From positions 1-55,716 of IMG/VR virus record IMGVR_UViG_3300024265_000060: a DNA stretch of 55,716 nt; one strand, written 5' to 3'. The position numbers and the translations under genes are program-made. Below are positions 47,974-55,145 of this stretch, piece by piece (the first letter of the stretch is position 1; every line of letters starts with the position of its first letter). This stretch comes from a virus. The notes under the pieces are model-generated. The model saw only the letters and a list, made by a program, of their open reading frames with translations, made no database searches and was not told the origin of the DNA.

Positions 47974-48492
47974 TTACATGCAAATAGCGTTCCAATGAGG
48001 AGCATTAGGGGGTCGAAGTTTTTCGCCGCAACAACCAATAAACGTTGTGGTTATGGTTGCCCAGTCTTTTTCTGAGATGGAAGAGAATTTGGACGGAAAG
48101 CGGCGACCGGCGAGTTCTGAAAGGTGATCGTTTACTGAGCGAAAGTCTCCACCGTTGCTGTGGCAGCGACGTTCGTGTCTAGAGACTTGGAGTGGCCAGT
48201 GGCGAGGCAATAGGACCATATGGTGATGTTGCCAGGATGGTTCGGAGCGGAGAAGCCAGTTCAAGAACCAGCGACCACCATTGTCGATAGCTGCAGGACG
48301 CGCTGGGTGCCCTTCTAAGAGCAGGAAATCGACAATGGATAGGTCAGTAGGCTCAAGAGGAGTTTTATCGACGTAGGCGGCTACAGCGTCGTTCAGGATG
48401 GCATTCATAGGACGGCCTTGGACCTCTGATAGGCGCTTGACGATGTTGGCCAAATCTGCGTTGACCATTAGGAGCATACGGACTTTAGCCAT
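47974..48492 (-). CDS. Ribbon-helix-helix regulator, extended
   Basis: The product has 172 residues. The first 45 (MAKVRMLLMVNADLANIVKR, then RPMNAILNDAVAAYVD) fit a ribbon-helix-helix DNA-binding domain. The rest is His/Trp/Arg-rich and unassigned. I chose ATG 48492, eight bases into the end of the upstream gene. It likely binds DNA as a dimer and could control its own promoter and the rightward early genes. Confidence 0.65.
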   Translation of the reverse strand: MAKVRMLLMVNADLANIVKRLSEVQGRPMNAILNDAVAAYVDKTPLEPTDLSIVDFLLLEGHPARPAAIDNGGRWFLNWLLRSEPSWQHHHMVLLPRHWPLQVSRHERRCHSNGGDFRSVNDHLSELAGRRFPSKFSSISEKDWATITTTFIGCCGEKLRPPNAPHWNAICM

Positions 48493-48637
48493 TTTGGGCT
48501 TTTTCCCGTTCAATTCCTTCGTTTATGTAACGACGGACAAGGGCTGAACGGGTGACGTGTTGCTCTTCGGCGATCTTGTCGAGGAGCTGAATGGTGAACT
48601 GTTCGAAGTTGACTAGAATGCCCGCTGTGAATCTCAT
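48485..48637 (-). CDS. Small ribbon-helix-helix (CopG-like) protein
   Basis: The product has 50 residues. RFTAGILVNFEQFTIQLLDK as a strand and helix, then HVTRSALVRRYINEGIE as the second helix, give the ribbon-helix-helix pattern. AAAAAGGAG precedes the ATG. The gene forms an operon with 47974-48492, transcribed against its surroundings. Confidence 0.75.
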   Translation of the reverse strand: MRFTAGILVNFEQFTIQLLDKIAEEQHVTRSALVRRYINEGIEREKAQNG

Positions 48638-48659
48638 TGGGTTTTCTCCTTTTTAGGGG

Positions 48660-48673
48660 GCTAGTATAGCATA
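48660..48673 (-). promoter_or_regulatory. Promoter of regulator pair
   Basis: GTATGCTATACTAG on the minus strand contains an extended -10 (TG C TATACT, -10 at 48668-48663). The -35 is weak. It would give a leader of about 20 bases with the ribosome site AAGGAG. Confidence 0.6.
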
Positions 48674-49136
48674 CAAAGTTTTATGACTATCTCGAAATTG
48701 TGTGTGACCACAACATTCTCAAATCGAAAAAAACTGGCCTTAAAGTGTTGCTATAAAGAGGGTTAGTGTGAAAAATGGTGCTAGTTGTAAAAACTTCTCT
48801 CTCTATAGGCCACAGTGAACCCCCCCACTCTTTTAACATATATAGAAATGGGGGTTGAGGAAGACTTGGTTTTGGGGGCTGTTTTTAGGGGTGATTATAT
48901 GTTATTGTCTTATACATAATAAAGGTGGGTGGGTTACAAGTGGCAGTATAGTCTAGGTAAAAAGGAGAAATGATTAAGAATTCGAGATAAGTTAAGTTTT
49001 CGCAATGGTTTAGATCCGGTTTTGCGTAGTAGCATGAATTGTGTGTCTACACGACGTTTCGGTATAGATGTAAGGGTTAATATGTGTTAAATGTCTAATG
49101 TAACCTATTCAAAACAGAAAGGAGGTGATAGGCTAA
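48674..49136. other. Intergenic region between divergent genes
   Basis: These 463 bases contain no convincing gene. They include a hairpin AACCCCC/GGGGGTT (48818-48856), a six-codon frame at 48970-48990 with a strong AAAAAGGAG site, and a possible rightward promoter TTGTGT-N18-TATAGA (49039-49068). The ribosome site of 49137 (AAAGGAGGTGAT) matches the 16S tail almost fully. Confidence 0.5.
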
Positions 49137-49568
49137 ATGAAAGAAGGCAACATTCTCGTCGTGAAGAACGACGGGTCAGTTCCTTCGAGATTCCGGAATC
49201 TCTTGGCGGGAACGCTTTGGAAGATGAAGGAAGATCGGGGAGGTGGAAGGATTACCGTGATGGACAAGAATTTCGCAGGCATTCGCACCAATTCGCGGTA
49301 CTTCGATGTGGTTGATGAACGGACGTTCGATCAGCTAACGGTCAATGGCGGTGAGACGGATATGTTTTTCCGGCTGATTGCTATTGAAGATGTTGGACCG
49401 GACACTGAGTTTCCGACTCCGCCTGGGTTTACCACGATCCAGGTGAATGGAGATTCGGTGGACGTTGCGACGGGGCTTGTGGGGAGCTTGAGTGCTCATA
49501 AGCCGGAGAAGTTGGTTCAGCGGAAGTTGGCAGGGGCTAACCACAGTTCTGCCAGTTGTTGCGGGTAG
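49137..49568 (+). CDS. Strongly translated hypothetical protein
   Basis: The product has 143 residues. The ribosome site AAAGGAGGTGAT is close to a perfect match to the anti-Shine-Dalgarno, so strong expression is expected. It is beta-rich in the first half, and the C-terminus ends SSASCCG. It stands before the amidoligase and amidotransferase genes. It could be a substrate of that pair, but this is a guess from location and a Cys-Cys-Gly end. Confidence 0.7.
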   Translation: MKEGNILVVKNDGSVPSRFRNLLAGTLWKMKEDRGGGRITVMDKNFAGIRTNSRYFDVVDERTFDQLTVNGGETDMFFRLIAIEDVGPDTEFPTPPGFTTIQVNGDSVDVATGLVGSLSAHKPEKLVQRKLAGANHSSASCCG

Positions 49569-49580
49569 GTTTTTTCTGGG

Positions 49581-49627
49581 GGGAAAGGGGACAAATTGGG
49601 GACAAGTAATAGTTTGTCCCCTTTCCC
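49581..49627 (+). promoter_or_regulatory. 15-bp perfect hairpin before amidoligase
   Basis: GGGAAAGGGGACAAA (49581-49595) pairs perfectly with TTTGTCCCCTTTCCC (49613-49627), loop of 17. It separates the strongly translated gene from the amidoligase. No T run follows on this strand, so stabilising the upstream message or acting as a partial terminator or protein-binding site are options. Confidence 0.65.
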
Positions 49628-49646
49628 TCTTGGAGGAGGTGAGAGG

Positions 49647-50693
49647 TTGAAAGGCGTTTGTAGCTGTGCACTTTGTAATACGAGGCAAAAGCCGACAGGC
49701 GTGATTACCCCTAGGATTGAACGGATGCGGGGGTATGAGATTGAGCTGACGAGGAGCATTGATGCAGGGATGGGGGACTGTAGCAGCCATTTCAAGTTTT
49801 GTGATAAAGGAGACGGGTGTTCGCTGCTGCAACCGAAGGATAGGGATTTCTGTGGATGCGAGTCGTGCAATGCGGAGAAGAAGGTTAAGGAGGGTGGGGC
49901 TCGAAAGTGTCCTGGACATTCGTGTGCAGAAAGAGGTACTTCGCAGTATTTGACAGAAATTGTCAAGAATAGCGTTGAGTTCCATGAGGTGCAGGGGGAT
50001 TTTTCGCAGCACAGAAGGACGCCGAGAGATAATGAATTCTGGGATCTCAAGACGGACAGTTCTTGTGGGTATGAGATTGCAACTCCGCCACTTACAGGGG
50101 GGGTTGTGGAGAAGGTTGTTGGGCCGGTTGTTAAAGCGTTGCAAGCGGAAGCGGAGTTGCATAAGATCGAGTTTGTTGGAAACGCTTGTGGCTTGCATGT
50201 GACATTTGATGTTCAGGATGTGGGGGCGAGAGGGATTAAGCAGGTTGTGTTTACGATGCTGAGGCATCAGGCGGCATTGGTGGGGACACAAGCGGGCTAT
50301 CGGAGGGGGAACGAAGCGTGCCCGTTTCTTCAGAATGGAAAAGATACGAGAAGAGAAGTAGCGACGGTGCCAAATATCAAGCGGCAGTTGCCGGGGAGGA
50401 TCAATAATCGGGGCGTGATGAACTTGTCGAAAGTTCAGCATGGGAGTGATTTGATTGAGTTCAGGTATGGCGGGGCGAGTCTTGATATTAAGGAGATTGC
50501 CGCGTTTGGGGTGTTGAATGAGTGTTTGATTCAGGCGAGCTTGCATAGGCCGGAAATTTGCATTACGAACAACAGGAAAAGGAGGCTGTTTGAGGAGATT
50601 GTGAAGCCTTATATAGGGGATAAGAGAGTGGAGGAGGCTTGGGAAGCGGTTTTGGAGCCTAGGCTGAAGGAATCAACGTTAGGGAGGGTTTAA
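49647..50693 (+). CDS. Putative amidoligase (Amidoligase_2 type)
   Basis: The product has 348 residues. RGYEIELTR (E31/E33), WDLKTDSSCGYEIATPP (D137, E143), CGLHVTFDV (H184) and LIEFRYGG (E271, R273) follow the order of the COOH-NH2 ligase family known as putative amidoligase. Such enzymes are expected to use ATP to join a carboxylate to an amine, and the family is often found beside glutamine amidotransferase-like genes, as here. Eleven cysteines occupy residues 5-93, an unusual insertion that may hold zinc. TTG start with AGGAGGTGA upstream. Confidence 0.8.
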   Translation: MKGVCSCALCNTRQKPTGVITPRIERMRGYEIELTRSIDAGMGDCSSHFKFCDKGDGCSLLQPKDRDFCGCESCNAEKKVKEGGARKCPGHSCAERGTSQYLTEIVKNSVEFHEVQGDFSQHRRTPRDNEFWDLKTDSSCGYEIATPPLTGGVVEKVVGPVVKALQAEAELHKIEFVGNACGLHVTFDVQDVGARGIKQVVFTMLRHQAALVGTQAGYRRGNEACPFLQNGKDTRREVATVPNIKRQLPGRINNRGVMNLSKVQHGSDLIEFRYGGASLDIKEIAAFGVLNECLIQASLHRPEICITNNRKRRLFEEIVKPYIGDKRVEEAWEAVLEPRLKESTLGRV

Positions 50694-50706
50694 GGAGGGT
50701 TGAGAT

Positions 50707-51447
50707 TTGTGTAGAATTGCATTTTTCCCACCCAGGACGGATGTTAAAGATCCGCTGGTGATGCCACATCTCGGGTATTTAGTGGAGTATCAAGGTGGGG
50801 ACGGGGCGGGGATTGGAACCTGGAGTGGTGATAAGCAGGTGATGATCAAAGGGATGCAGCATGATGGGAAGTCGCTTGGGCGCATCCTGAAGAAAAGAGG
50901 GAATGAGACCGGGTGGTTGTTTCATGCTAGACTTGCAAGTGTTGGGCCGAAGGTGAATGAGTTGACACAGCCGATGAGTGCCGGGGATGAGCTGTTTGTG
51001 CATAACGGGCATTGGAGTGGTTGGGATAACTTGTATTGGCCGATGCTTATGCAAGGAAAGATTGATGTTAAGGAGAATGTTAGCGATTCTTTAATAATGT
51101 CAAGGATGATTGAAGCGACAGGGAGAGAGCTGTTGCAGAGGATGGCGAGTGGGGTTTTTGTGACGTTCCGTAAAGGGGCGGATCATGCGGTTTTGACGTT
51201 GCAAAGTGGAGCGTTTGCGTATAGTAGCTTGCCGGGTGGTGGGTTTGTTTATTCTAGTTCGTTTCCGGAAACTTGGCCGATGAAGGTTTATGAGTTCAAG
51301 TCGGGGACAGTGGCGAAATTGGGGGATATGGGGCCGGAGATTGTCTTTGGTGGGGAACCGTTCGAGACGAAGGGAACGTTTTCGTCTAAGGGTGGGTCAA
51401 GGAGTTGGCAAGGACATGCTGGGGTTCCGGCTCACTACATGCATTAG
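50707..51447 (+). CDS. Class II glutamine amidotransferase-like protein
   Basis: The product has 246 residues. The predicted Cys2 (TTG-Cys start, MCRI) is the N-terminal nucleophile. GGDGAG (30-35), FHARLASVGP (72-81) with N84 and QP (88-89), and VHNGHWSG (98-105) match the GATase II fold that hydrolyses amide bonds, usually of glutamine. The nearby amidoligase suggests a joint pathway of adding and removing, or supplying ammonia. GGAGG lies eight bases before the TTG. Confidence 0.8.
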   Translation: MCRIAFFPPRTDVKDPLVMPHLGYLVEYQGGDGAGIGTWSGDKQVMIKGMQHDGKSLGRILKKRGNETGWLFHARLASVGPKVNELTQPMSAGDELFVHNGHWSGWDNLYWPMLMQGKIDVKENVSDSLIMSRMIEATGRELLQRMASGVFVTFRKGADHAVLTLQSGAFAYSSLPGGGFVYSSSFPETWPMKVYEFKSGTVAKLGDMGPEIVFGGEPFETKGTFSSKGGSRSWQGHAGVPAHYMH

Positions 51448-51456
51448 GAGGAAAAG

Positions 51457-51765
51457 GTGCAAACAGTCGTGCTTGAGGAGCTAGTGTCGGGGAATTTGAG
51501 GCCGAGGCGGATTTACGAGAAAACATGGCGAGCAAGTGGATGTGGGAGGATGTTGACGAATATCAAGGATGACCAGAAAGTAGTGTTTGTTACGCCGGGG
51601 TCTGTGTTGATGACGACCGATGAAGGGATAGGGAAGGCTGCGAAGCAGTTAGGGATTGTTGTGCATAAGATGGAGAAATTGGATAGGAAAACATTGAACA
51701 AGGAGCTGGAATTTGCTCCTTCGATGGGATTACGGCGTGCGATAAGGTGGACAATTGGGAGATAG
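51457..51765 (+). CDS. Hypothetical protein in amidoligase cluster
   Basis: The product has 102 residues and GTG start with AGGAGG five bases upstream. Basic start (RPRRIYEKTWRASG), beta-rich middle (KVVFVTPGSVLMTTD), helical end. Its location ten bases after the amidotransferase supports a common transcript. Function unknown. Confidence 0.6.
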   Translation: MQTVVLEELVSGNLRPRRIYEKTWRASGCGRMLTNIKDDQKVVFVTPGSVLMTTDEGIGKAAKQLGIVVHKMEKLDRKTLNKELEFAPSMGLRRAIRWTIGR

Positions 51766-51767
51766 AG

Positions 51768-52085
51768 GTGAGGGCTGCATTTAGGAAGAAACGAGGAGTA
51801 TCGAGTGTTGAGGTAGTTTTAAGACAGACGGTTGCGGGGTTTTCGGGAAATTGCAGGAAGTGTAAGAGGAATGATAAGAAAGATTTTCGCCTTGATAAAC
51901 CGAAAGCTTTTATAAAGCATTTGAGCAAACATGTTGAGAACGGGGATCATGTGCAACCGGTGGTTATTGGAGCGATTTTGGGTGCGGTGTTGAATGAGGG
52001 GGTTTTTGTGCCTTCCTATCAGTTTGATGTGGGTGAGTTGGAAGACATTATAGAGTTTAGATATGATTCTCTTGATGATGAATAA
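51768..52085 (+). CDS. Small basic hypothetical protein
   Basis: The product has 105 residues. I use GTG 51768, which has GGGAG and begins just after the previous stop; GTG 51747 is an alternative. CRKC and a basic stretch (KRNDKKDF) are followed by a hydrophobic helix and an acidic C-terminus. Unknown family. Confidence 0.6.
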   Translation: MRAAFRKKRGVSSVEVVLRQTVAGFSGNCRKCKRNDKKDFRLDKPKAFIKHLSKHVENGDHVQPVVIGAILGAVLNEGVFVPSYQFDVGELEDIIEFRYDSLDDE

Positions 52086-52482
52086 AAATGAGCAATTTAC
52101 GGCTTGGGCTGCCGGTGTTGCTGATGTGAGGATGTCGGTGCGGCCGGTGAGGTTTGGGAATAAGCAACCTGGGTATTCGATTGCTGTTGTACTTTATGGG
52201 GTGTCGGTAGCGATAGCGAAAGCCTGGGGAACGGTAATGGAGACCAGGTTGACAAGGACAACATGCAAGAGGAATAAGACGTTGGAATGGAGAGTTCCAG
52301 CGAAGGATCATGAAAGGGTTTTGAAGAGGTTGTTGCCGTTTATGCAGAATGATGCGGATGTGAGGAGGGGGCTGGAGTTTAGAAGGTTGAGGAGGGGCGA
52401 TATTGGCAGGAAGGGGGCAATTTTCACACTGTGGCGAGCGGTGAGGAAAAGGAGTAAAGGTGAAGGTTACAAGAAAGTTTAG
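52078..52482 (+). CDS. LAGLIDADG-like protein, degenerate
   Basis: The product has 134 residues. WAAGVADVRMSV aligns with the LAGLIDADG helix (position of the Asp kept, the following Gly-Asp/Glu-Gly changed). The later YSIAVVLYGVSVAIAKAWG, TLEWRVPAKDHERVLKRLLP and LEFRRL blocks resemble the rest of a single-repeat homing endonuclease. If right it is a non-mobile or repurposed DNA-binding protein. The fit is moderate. Confidence 0.45.
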   Translation: MNKNEQFTAWAAGVADVRMSVRPVRFGNKQPGYSIAVVLYGVSVAIAKAWGTVMETRLTRTTCKRNKTLEWRVPAKDHERVLKRLLPFMQNDADVRRGLEFRRLRRGDIGRKGAIFTLWRAVRKRSKGEGYKKV

Positions 52483-52921
52483 CCCAAAGGGGTGTTGGTG
52501 TTGTGGGGTTACGCATGGAGATGTAGATATAGAGGATGTTGATGGTGTGATGTGGTGTTTGTCGTGCTTGATTGGTGAGCATCCGGAGTGGGAGGTTGGG
52601 TATGATGTTTTTGATATCGTGGCGAAGTGTGGAAGTGGGAAGTGTGGACGAGTTTTGTCTATGTACAGGCTTAAGAGGTTTGAGCTTGCGGAGTTGCTGA
52701 CAACAGATGATTGGAAAAAATGTGACGTGTGTGGGGAGGATGCGATGGACTTGGAGGTTTGTCCGGTTTATCCGCACACAGTTGCACAGGAGTCAAGGAT
52801 GGGGAAGCGGAAAGTTACGGGGTATTTGGAGCCTGAGAAAAAGAAACCGGAGCCGATTCCGGTGAAGGAGCTGAGGGATGGCGAAGTGGGTGGAGTGCAA
52901 GAGGTTTCCGAAACAGGGTGA
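52460..52921 (+). CDS. Zinc-ribbon protein
   Basis: The product has 153 residues and a GTG start with AGGAG upstream. CWCC, CLSC, CGSGKC, CDVCG and CPVY give two or three metal sites. A Pro/Lys/Glu-rich tail follows. The gene overlaps both neighbours. Function unknown. Confidence 0.65.
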   Translation: MKVTRKFSPKGCWCCGVTHGDVDIEDVDGVMWCLSCLIGEHPEWEVGYDVFDIVAKCGSGKCGRVLSMYRLKRFELAELLTTDDWKKCDVCGEDAMDLEVCPVYPHTVAQESRMGKRKVTGYLEPEKKKPEPIPVKELRDGEVGGVQEVSETG

Positions 52922-53141
52922 TTTTGTTGTGAAGCGGGCGCTTGGCGGACTGATTGCTGGGGTTGTTGGTGAGGTTGATTTACGTTATAAGGCTGTCTAT
53001 GGGAGGGCCGCAGCTCCACCTGATGATTGGATTTCGGGACAGGAGTTGCATAGATGCCATCGCGACCATAGAGCTATTGAAGAGGGACGACCATTCAGTA
53101 TTGGATGGAATGCCACAGCGAGGATTTTGAAGCAAGTGTGA
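52878..53141 (+). CDS. Small 'CKRFPKQGD' family protein
   Basis: The product has 87 residues. WVECKRFPKQGDFVV at the start and TARILKQV at the end link it to the family at 46504, 46978 and 47494, about 5 kb away. AAGGAG lies seven bases before the ATG. Its first 44 bases overlap the previous gene. Confidence 0.7.
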   Translation: MAKWVECKRFPKQGDFVVKRALGGLIAGVVGEVDLRYKAVYGRAAAPPDDWISGQELHRCHRDHRAIEEGRPFSIGWNATARILKQV

Positions 53142-53169
53142 TATGATGCTCCTCTAGGAGGGTTGAGCG

Positions 53170-54018
53170 TTGAAGACAAGCACGAGCAGGATGGGGGTGC
53201 TGGAAACGTGTCCGAGGAAGTTTTATTGGCGATATGTAGCGAATAGGGGGGAATGGACAGGGGTTAAGCAGGAATTCGGGATTATTATTCATGAAGCTCT
53301 GGCGACCCATTACAGGGGTGGTAACATATTAGAAGCGTTTGACTTAGGGGTTGCGGGTGCGACGAATGCGGAGCATCCGGATTTTGTCAAAATGTTGCCG
53401 GTTTGGAGGCAGAGGGTTGAGGAATATCCGAAGCATTACAAGGTGGAGGAGTGGGATGTCATCCTGACGCCGGAAGCTGAGCTGGAATTGACTTTTGGAA
53501 GCCATAAGATGTATGTGAGGTTGGACCTGATAGTGAGGTCCAAGAGGACGGGGCAGGTTTGGGTAGTTGACCATAAAACTACGGTGAGGACAGGAAGTAG
53601 TTGGTGGGCTCAGTTCTTTGTTGATAAGCAGGGGAGTGGTTATACACTAGCGGCTGAAGAAGCGTTGGGGGAAGAGGTTGCTGGGTGGCTTATTAATGTG
53701 ATTAAGCCGACCAAGACTGGGTGGTTTGAGCGGGAAGCTTTTACCAGAACCAGGGCTCAGTTAGAGTCGTTTAAGAGGCAGATGGTTTTTAGGTTGGATA
53801 GGTTGGTGGAGGAGTTGAAGCAGATTGACAAGGATGATCCGCTAAGTTATGATGCTATGTTAATAGTGGATAGGCTATTTCCACAGCACACTGGAAGCTG
53901 TCATGGGTTTGGGACGTGTCCGTACATTGCAGCTTGTCAGGTGGGTTATGAGCAAGTGAAGACGGTTGTGGAAGCGCAGTTTGAAGTGAGGAAACTGAGT
54001 CCGGTTGACGGGGCTTAG
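53170..54018 (+). CDS. Cas4/RecB-like PD-(D/E)XK nuclease
   Basis: The product has 282 residues. H41, D119 (VRLDLIV), D134-K136 (VVDHKT) and the Q154/Y158 motif form the RecB-family nuclease site. C14 (TCPRKF) with C244, C250 and C256 near the end match the iron-sulfur cluster cysteines of Cas4 and AddB. Probably an exonuclease in recombination, beside the RecA-like ATPase. TTG start with AGGAGG upstream. Confidence 0.85.
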   Translation: MKTSTSRMGVLETCPRKFYWRYVANRGEWTGVKQEFGIIIHEALATHYRGGNILEAFDLGVAGATNAEHPDFVKMLPVWRQRVEEYPKHYKVEEWDVILTPEAELELTFGSHKMYVRLDLIVRSKRTGQVWVVDHKTTVRTGSSWWAQFFVDKQGSGYTLAAEEALGEEVAGWLINVIKPTKTGWFEREAFTRTRAQLESFKRQMVFRLDRLVEELKQIDKDDPLSYDAMLIVDRLFPQHTGSCHGFGTCPYIAACQVGYEQVKTVVEAQFEVRKLSPVDGA

Positions 54019-54020
54019 GG

Positions 54021-54095
54021 GTGGAGTTGTTGGTGGTGGTAGTGATGATTTTTGCTGGATTTTGGATAGTGGATAAGTTGACCGAAAAGAAGTAA
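54021..54095 (+). CDS. Tiny membrane peptide
   Basis: The product has 24 residues, from GTG 54021. One helix (LLVVVVMIFAGFWIV) then a charged tail. The space between two recombination genes and the clean helix are the only support. Confidence 0.35.
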   Translation: MELLVVVVMIFAGFWIVDKLTEKK

Positions 54096-54106
54096 AGTGT
54101 GGTAAG

Positions 54107-54250
54107 ATGGAGGAATTCAGGCCGGGAAGCCGGATAGGTGGGATGTTGGCGAGTGGCACTTGGGTCTATGGCCATAGGCCGCGATTGTTGGTAGAGCGCA
54201 GGGAGCCAAACCTGAATATTTTGGAGGAATCTTGGAAAAGAAACCATTGA
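54107..54250 (+). CDS. Small hypothetical protein
   Basis: The product has 47 residues. It fills the gap before the ATPase gene, overlapping it by 19 bases. A basic, Arg-rich sequence (YGHRPRLLVERREPNL) reads as protein. No strong ribosome site was seen. A 7-bp outer stem in the DNA (54115-54217) gives an alternative reading as a folded leader. Confidence 0.4.
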   Translation: MEEFRPGSRIGGMLASGTWVYGHRPRLLVERREPNLNILEESWKRNH

Positions 54251-54978
54251 GAGAGCTGGAAGTGAGCCATCATCTCTCTGTTCATATAACAGCACCTGCA
54301 AAGTATGGCAAGACGACGTGTGGGATTAGTGCACCGAGGCCGATTTTGTGGGGAGATGTGGACAAGGGGTTGGAGAGTTTGCTGAAGACAGATGTTGTGC
54401 CGAGCGAAATGCTTGATGGGATTGACATTACGGAGATTGAGAGCTATGCGCAGGCACAGGAGTTGTTTCAAAGTGGCTGGAAGGATGGACCAGGTGGGAA
54501 ACCGTATAAGACGGTGATTTTGGATACGTTTTCGACCCTTCTTAACAGGGTTATCAAGAAGAAAGAGATTTTAAAGGGTCGGGAAAAGATGGAGCTTCAG
54601 GATTGGGGCCTTTATTTGGAACGGGGGCTGCATATTGCGTTGACGGCACATGAGTTGGCGATCAAGGAAGATGGTTGCCATACGATTCTGATGTTTCATG
54701 AGGCGGACAAAGGGGGAGAGGATGGAGAGATTGGGAAGCTTGGACCTGCGGTGAGTGGGCAGTTGTTTAATATCTTGCCGGGGATTCCAAACTTTTCTTT
54801 CTTTCTGAGGATTCGGCGCTTGGGGCTTAATGCTAACAAGACGCCGAAGTTGGTGAGGCAGTTGCAGACTGGGGCAGATAATAGGACTCCGGCTGGGTCA
54901 AGGAGTTCTTTGGATATGTATGAAGCGCCGGATATTTCGGCGATTTGGGAAAAGGTTAAGAAGAAAGATGCCAAGTGA
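54232..54978 (+). CDS. RecA-like phage ATPase (Sak4-type role)
   Basis: The product has 248 residues. Walker A TAPAKYGKTT (20-29) and Walker B YKTVILDTFS (D98) define a RecA-fold ATPase, of the AAA_24/Sak4 kind found beside phage nucleases and ssDNA-binding genes. It probably supports strand annealing in recombination. TTG start with GGAGG four bases upstream. Confidence 0.8.
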   Translation: MEKKPLRELEVSHHLSVHITAPAKYGKTTCGISAPRPILWGDVDKGLESLLKTDVVPSEMLDGIDITEIESYAQAQELFQSGWKDGPGGKPYKTVILDTFSTLLNRVIKKKEILKGREKMELQDWGLYLERGLHIALTAHELAIKEDGCHTILMFHEADKGGEDGEIGKLGPAVSGQLFNILPGIPNFSFFLRIRRLGLNANKTPKLVRQLQTGADNRTPAGSRSSLDMYEAPDISAIWEKVKKKDAK

Positions 54979-55144
54979 AGAAGAGATTAGAAACTATTCA
55001 GATTTTGGCGGTAATGGTGAGTGGTTGCAGAGCGTAGAGGATTGGATCGAAACACAGGATGATGGAAAAAATTGGCTTTCGCGGCTTGCGGCAGACGTGG
55101 GAGTTCCGGTTCAATTAAGGCTGCCGTTTGAGGAGAAAGATTAA
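54968..55144 (+). CDS. Small hypothetical protein
   Basis: The product has 58 residues. The ATG lies inside the last codons of the ATPase gene. Acidic first half, Leu-rich end (VPVQLRLPFEEKD). This C-terminal type resembles ssDNA-binding partner tails, but no function is known. Confidence 0.6.
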   Translation: MPSEEEIRNYSDFGGNGEWLQSVEDWIETQDDGKNWLSRLAADVGVPVQLRLPFEEKD

Positions 55145-55145
55145 G

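Noticed and set aside
49335-50546. 403-residue minus-strand open frame
   Set aside because: It covers the amidoligase gene in antisense. The composition is shadow-like, and the + strand frame carries the family motifs.
54115-54217. Folded RNA element before the ATPase gene
   Set aside because: The outer stem has only 7 bp, and the stretch reads well as a 47-residue gene. The coding reading was preferred.
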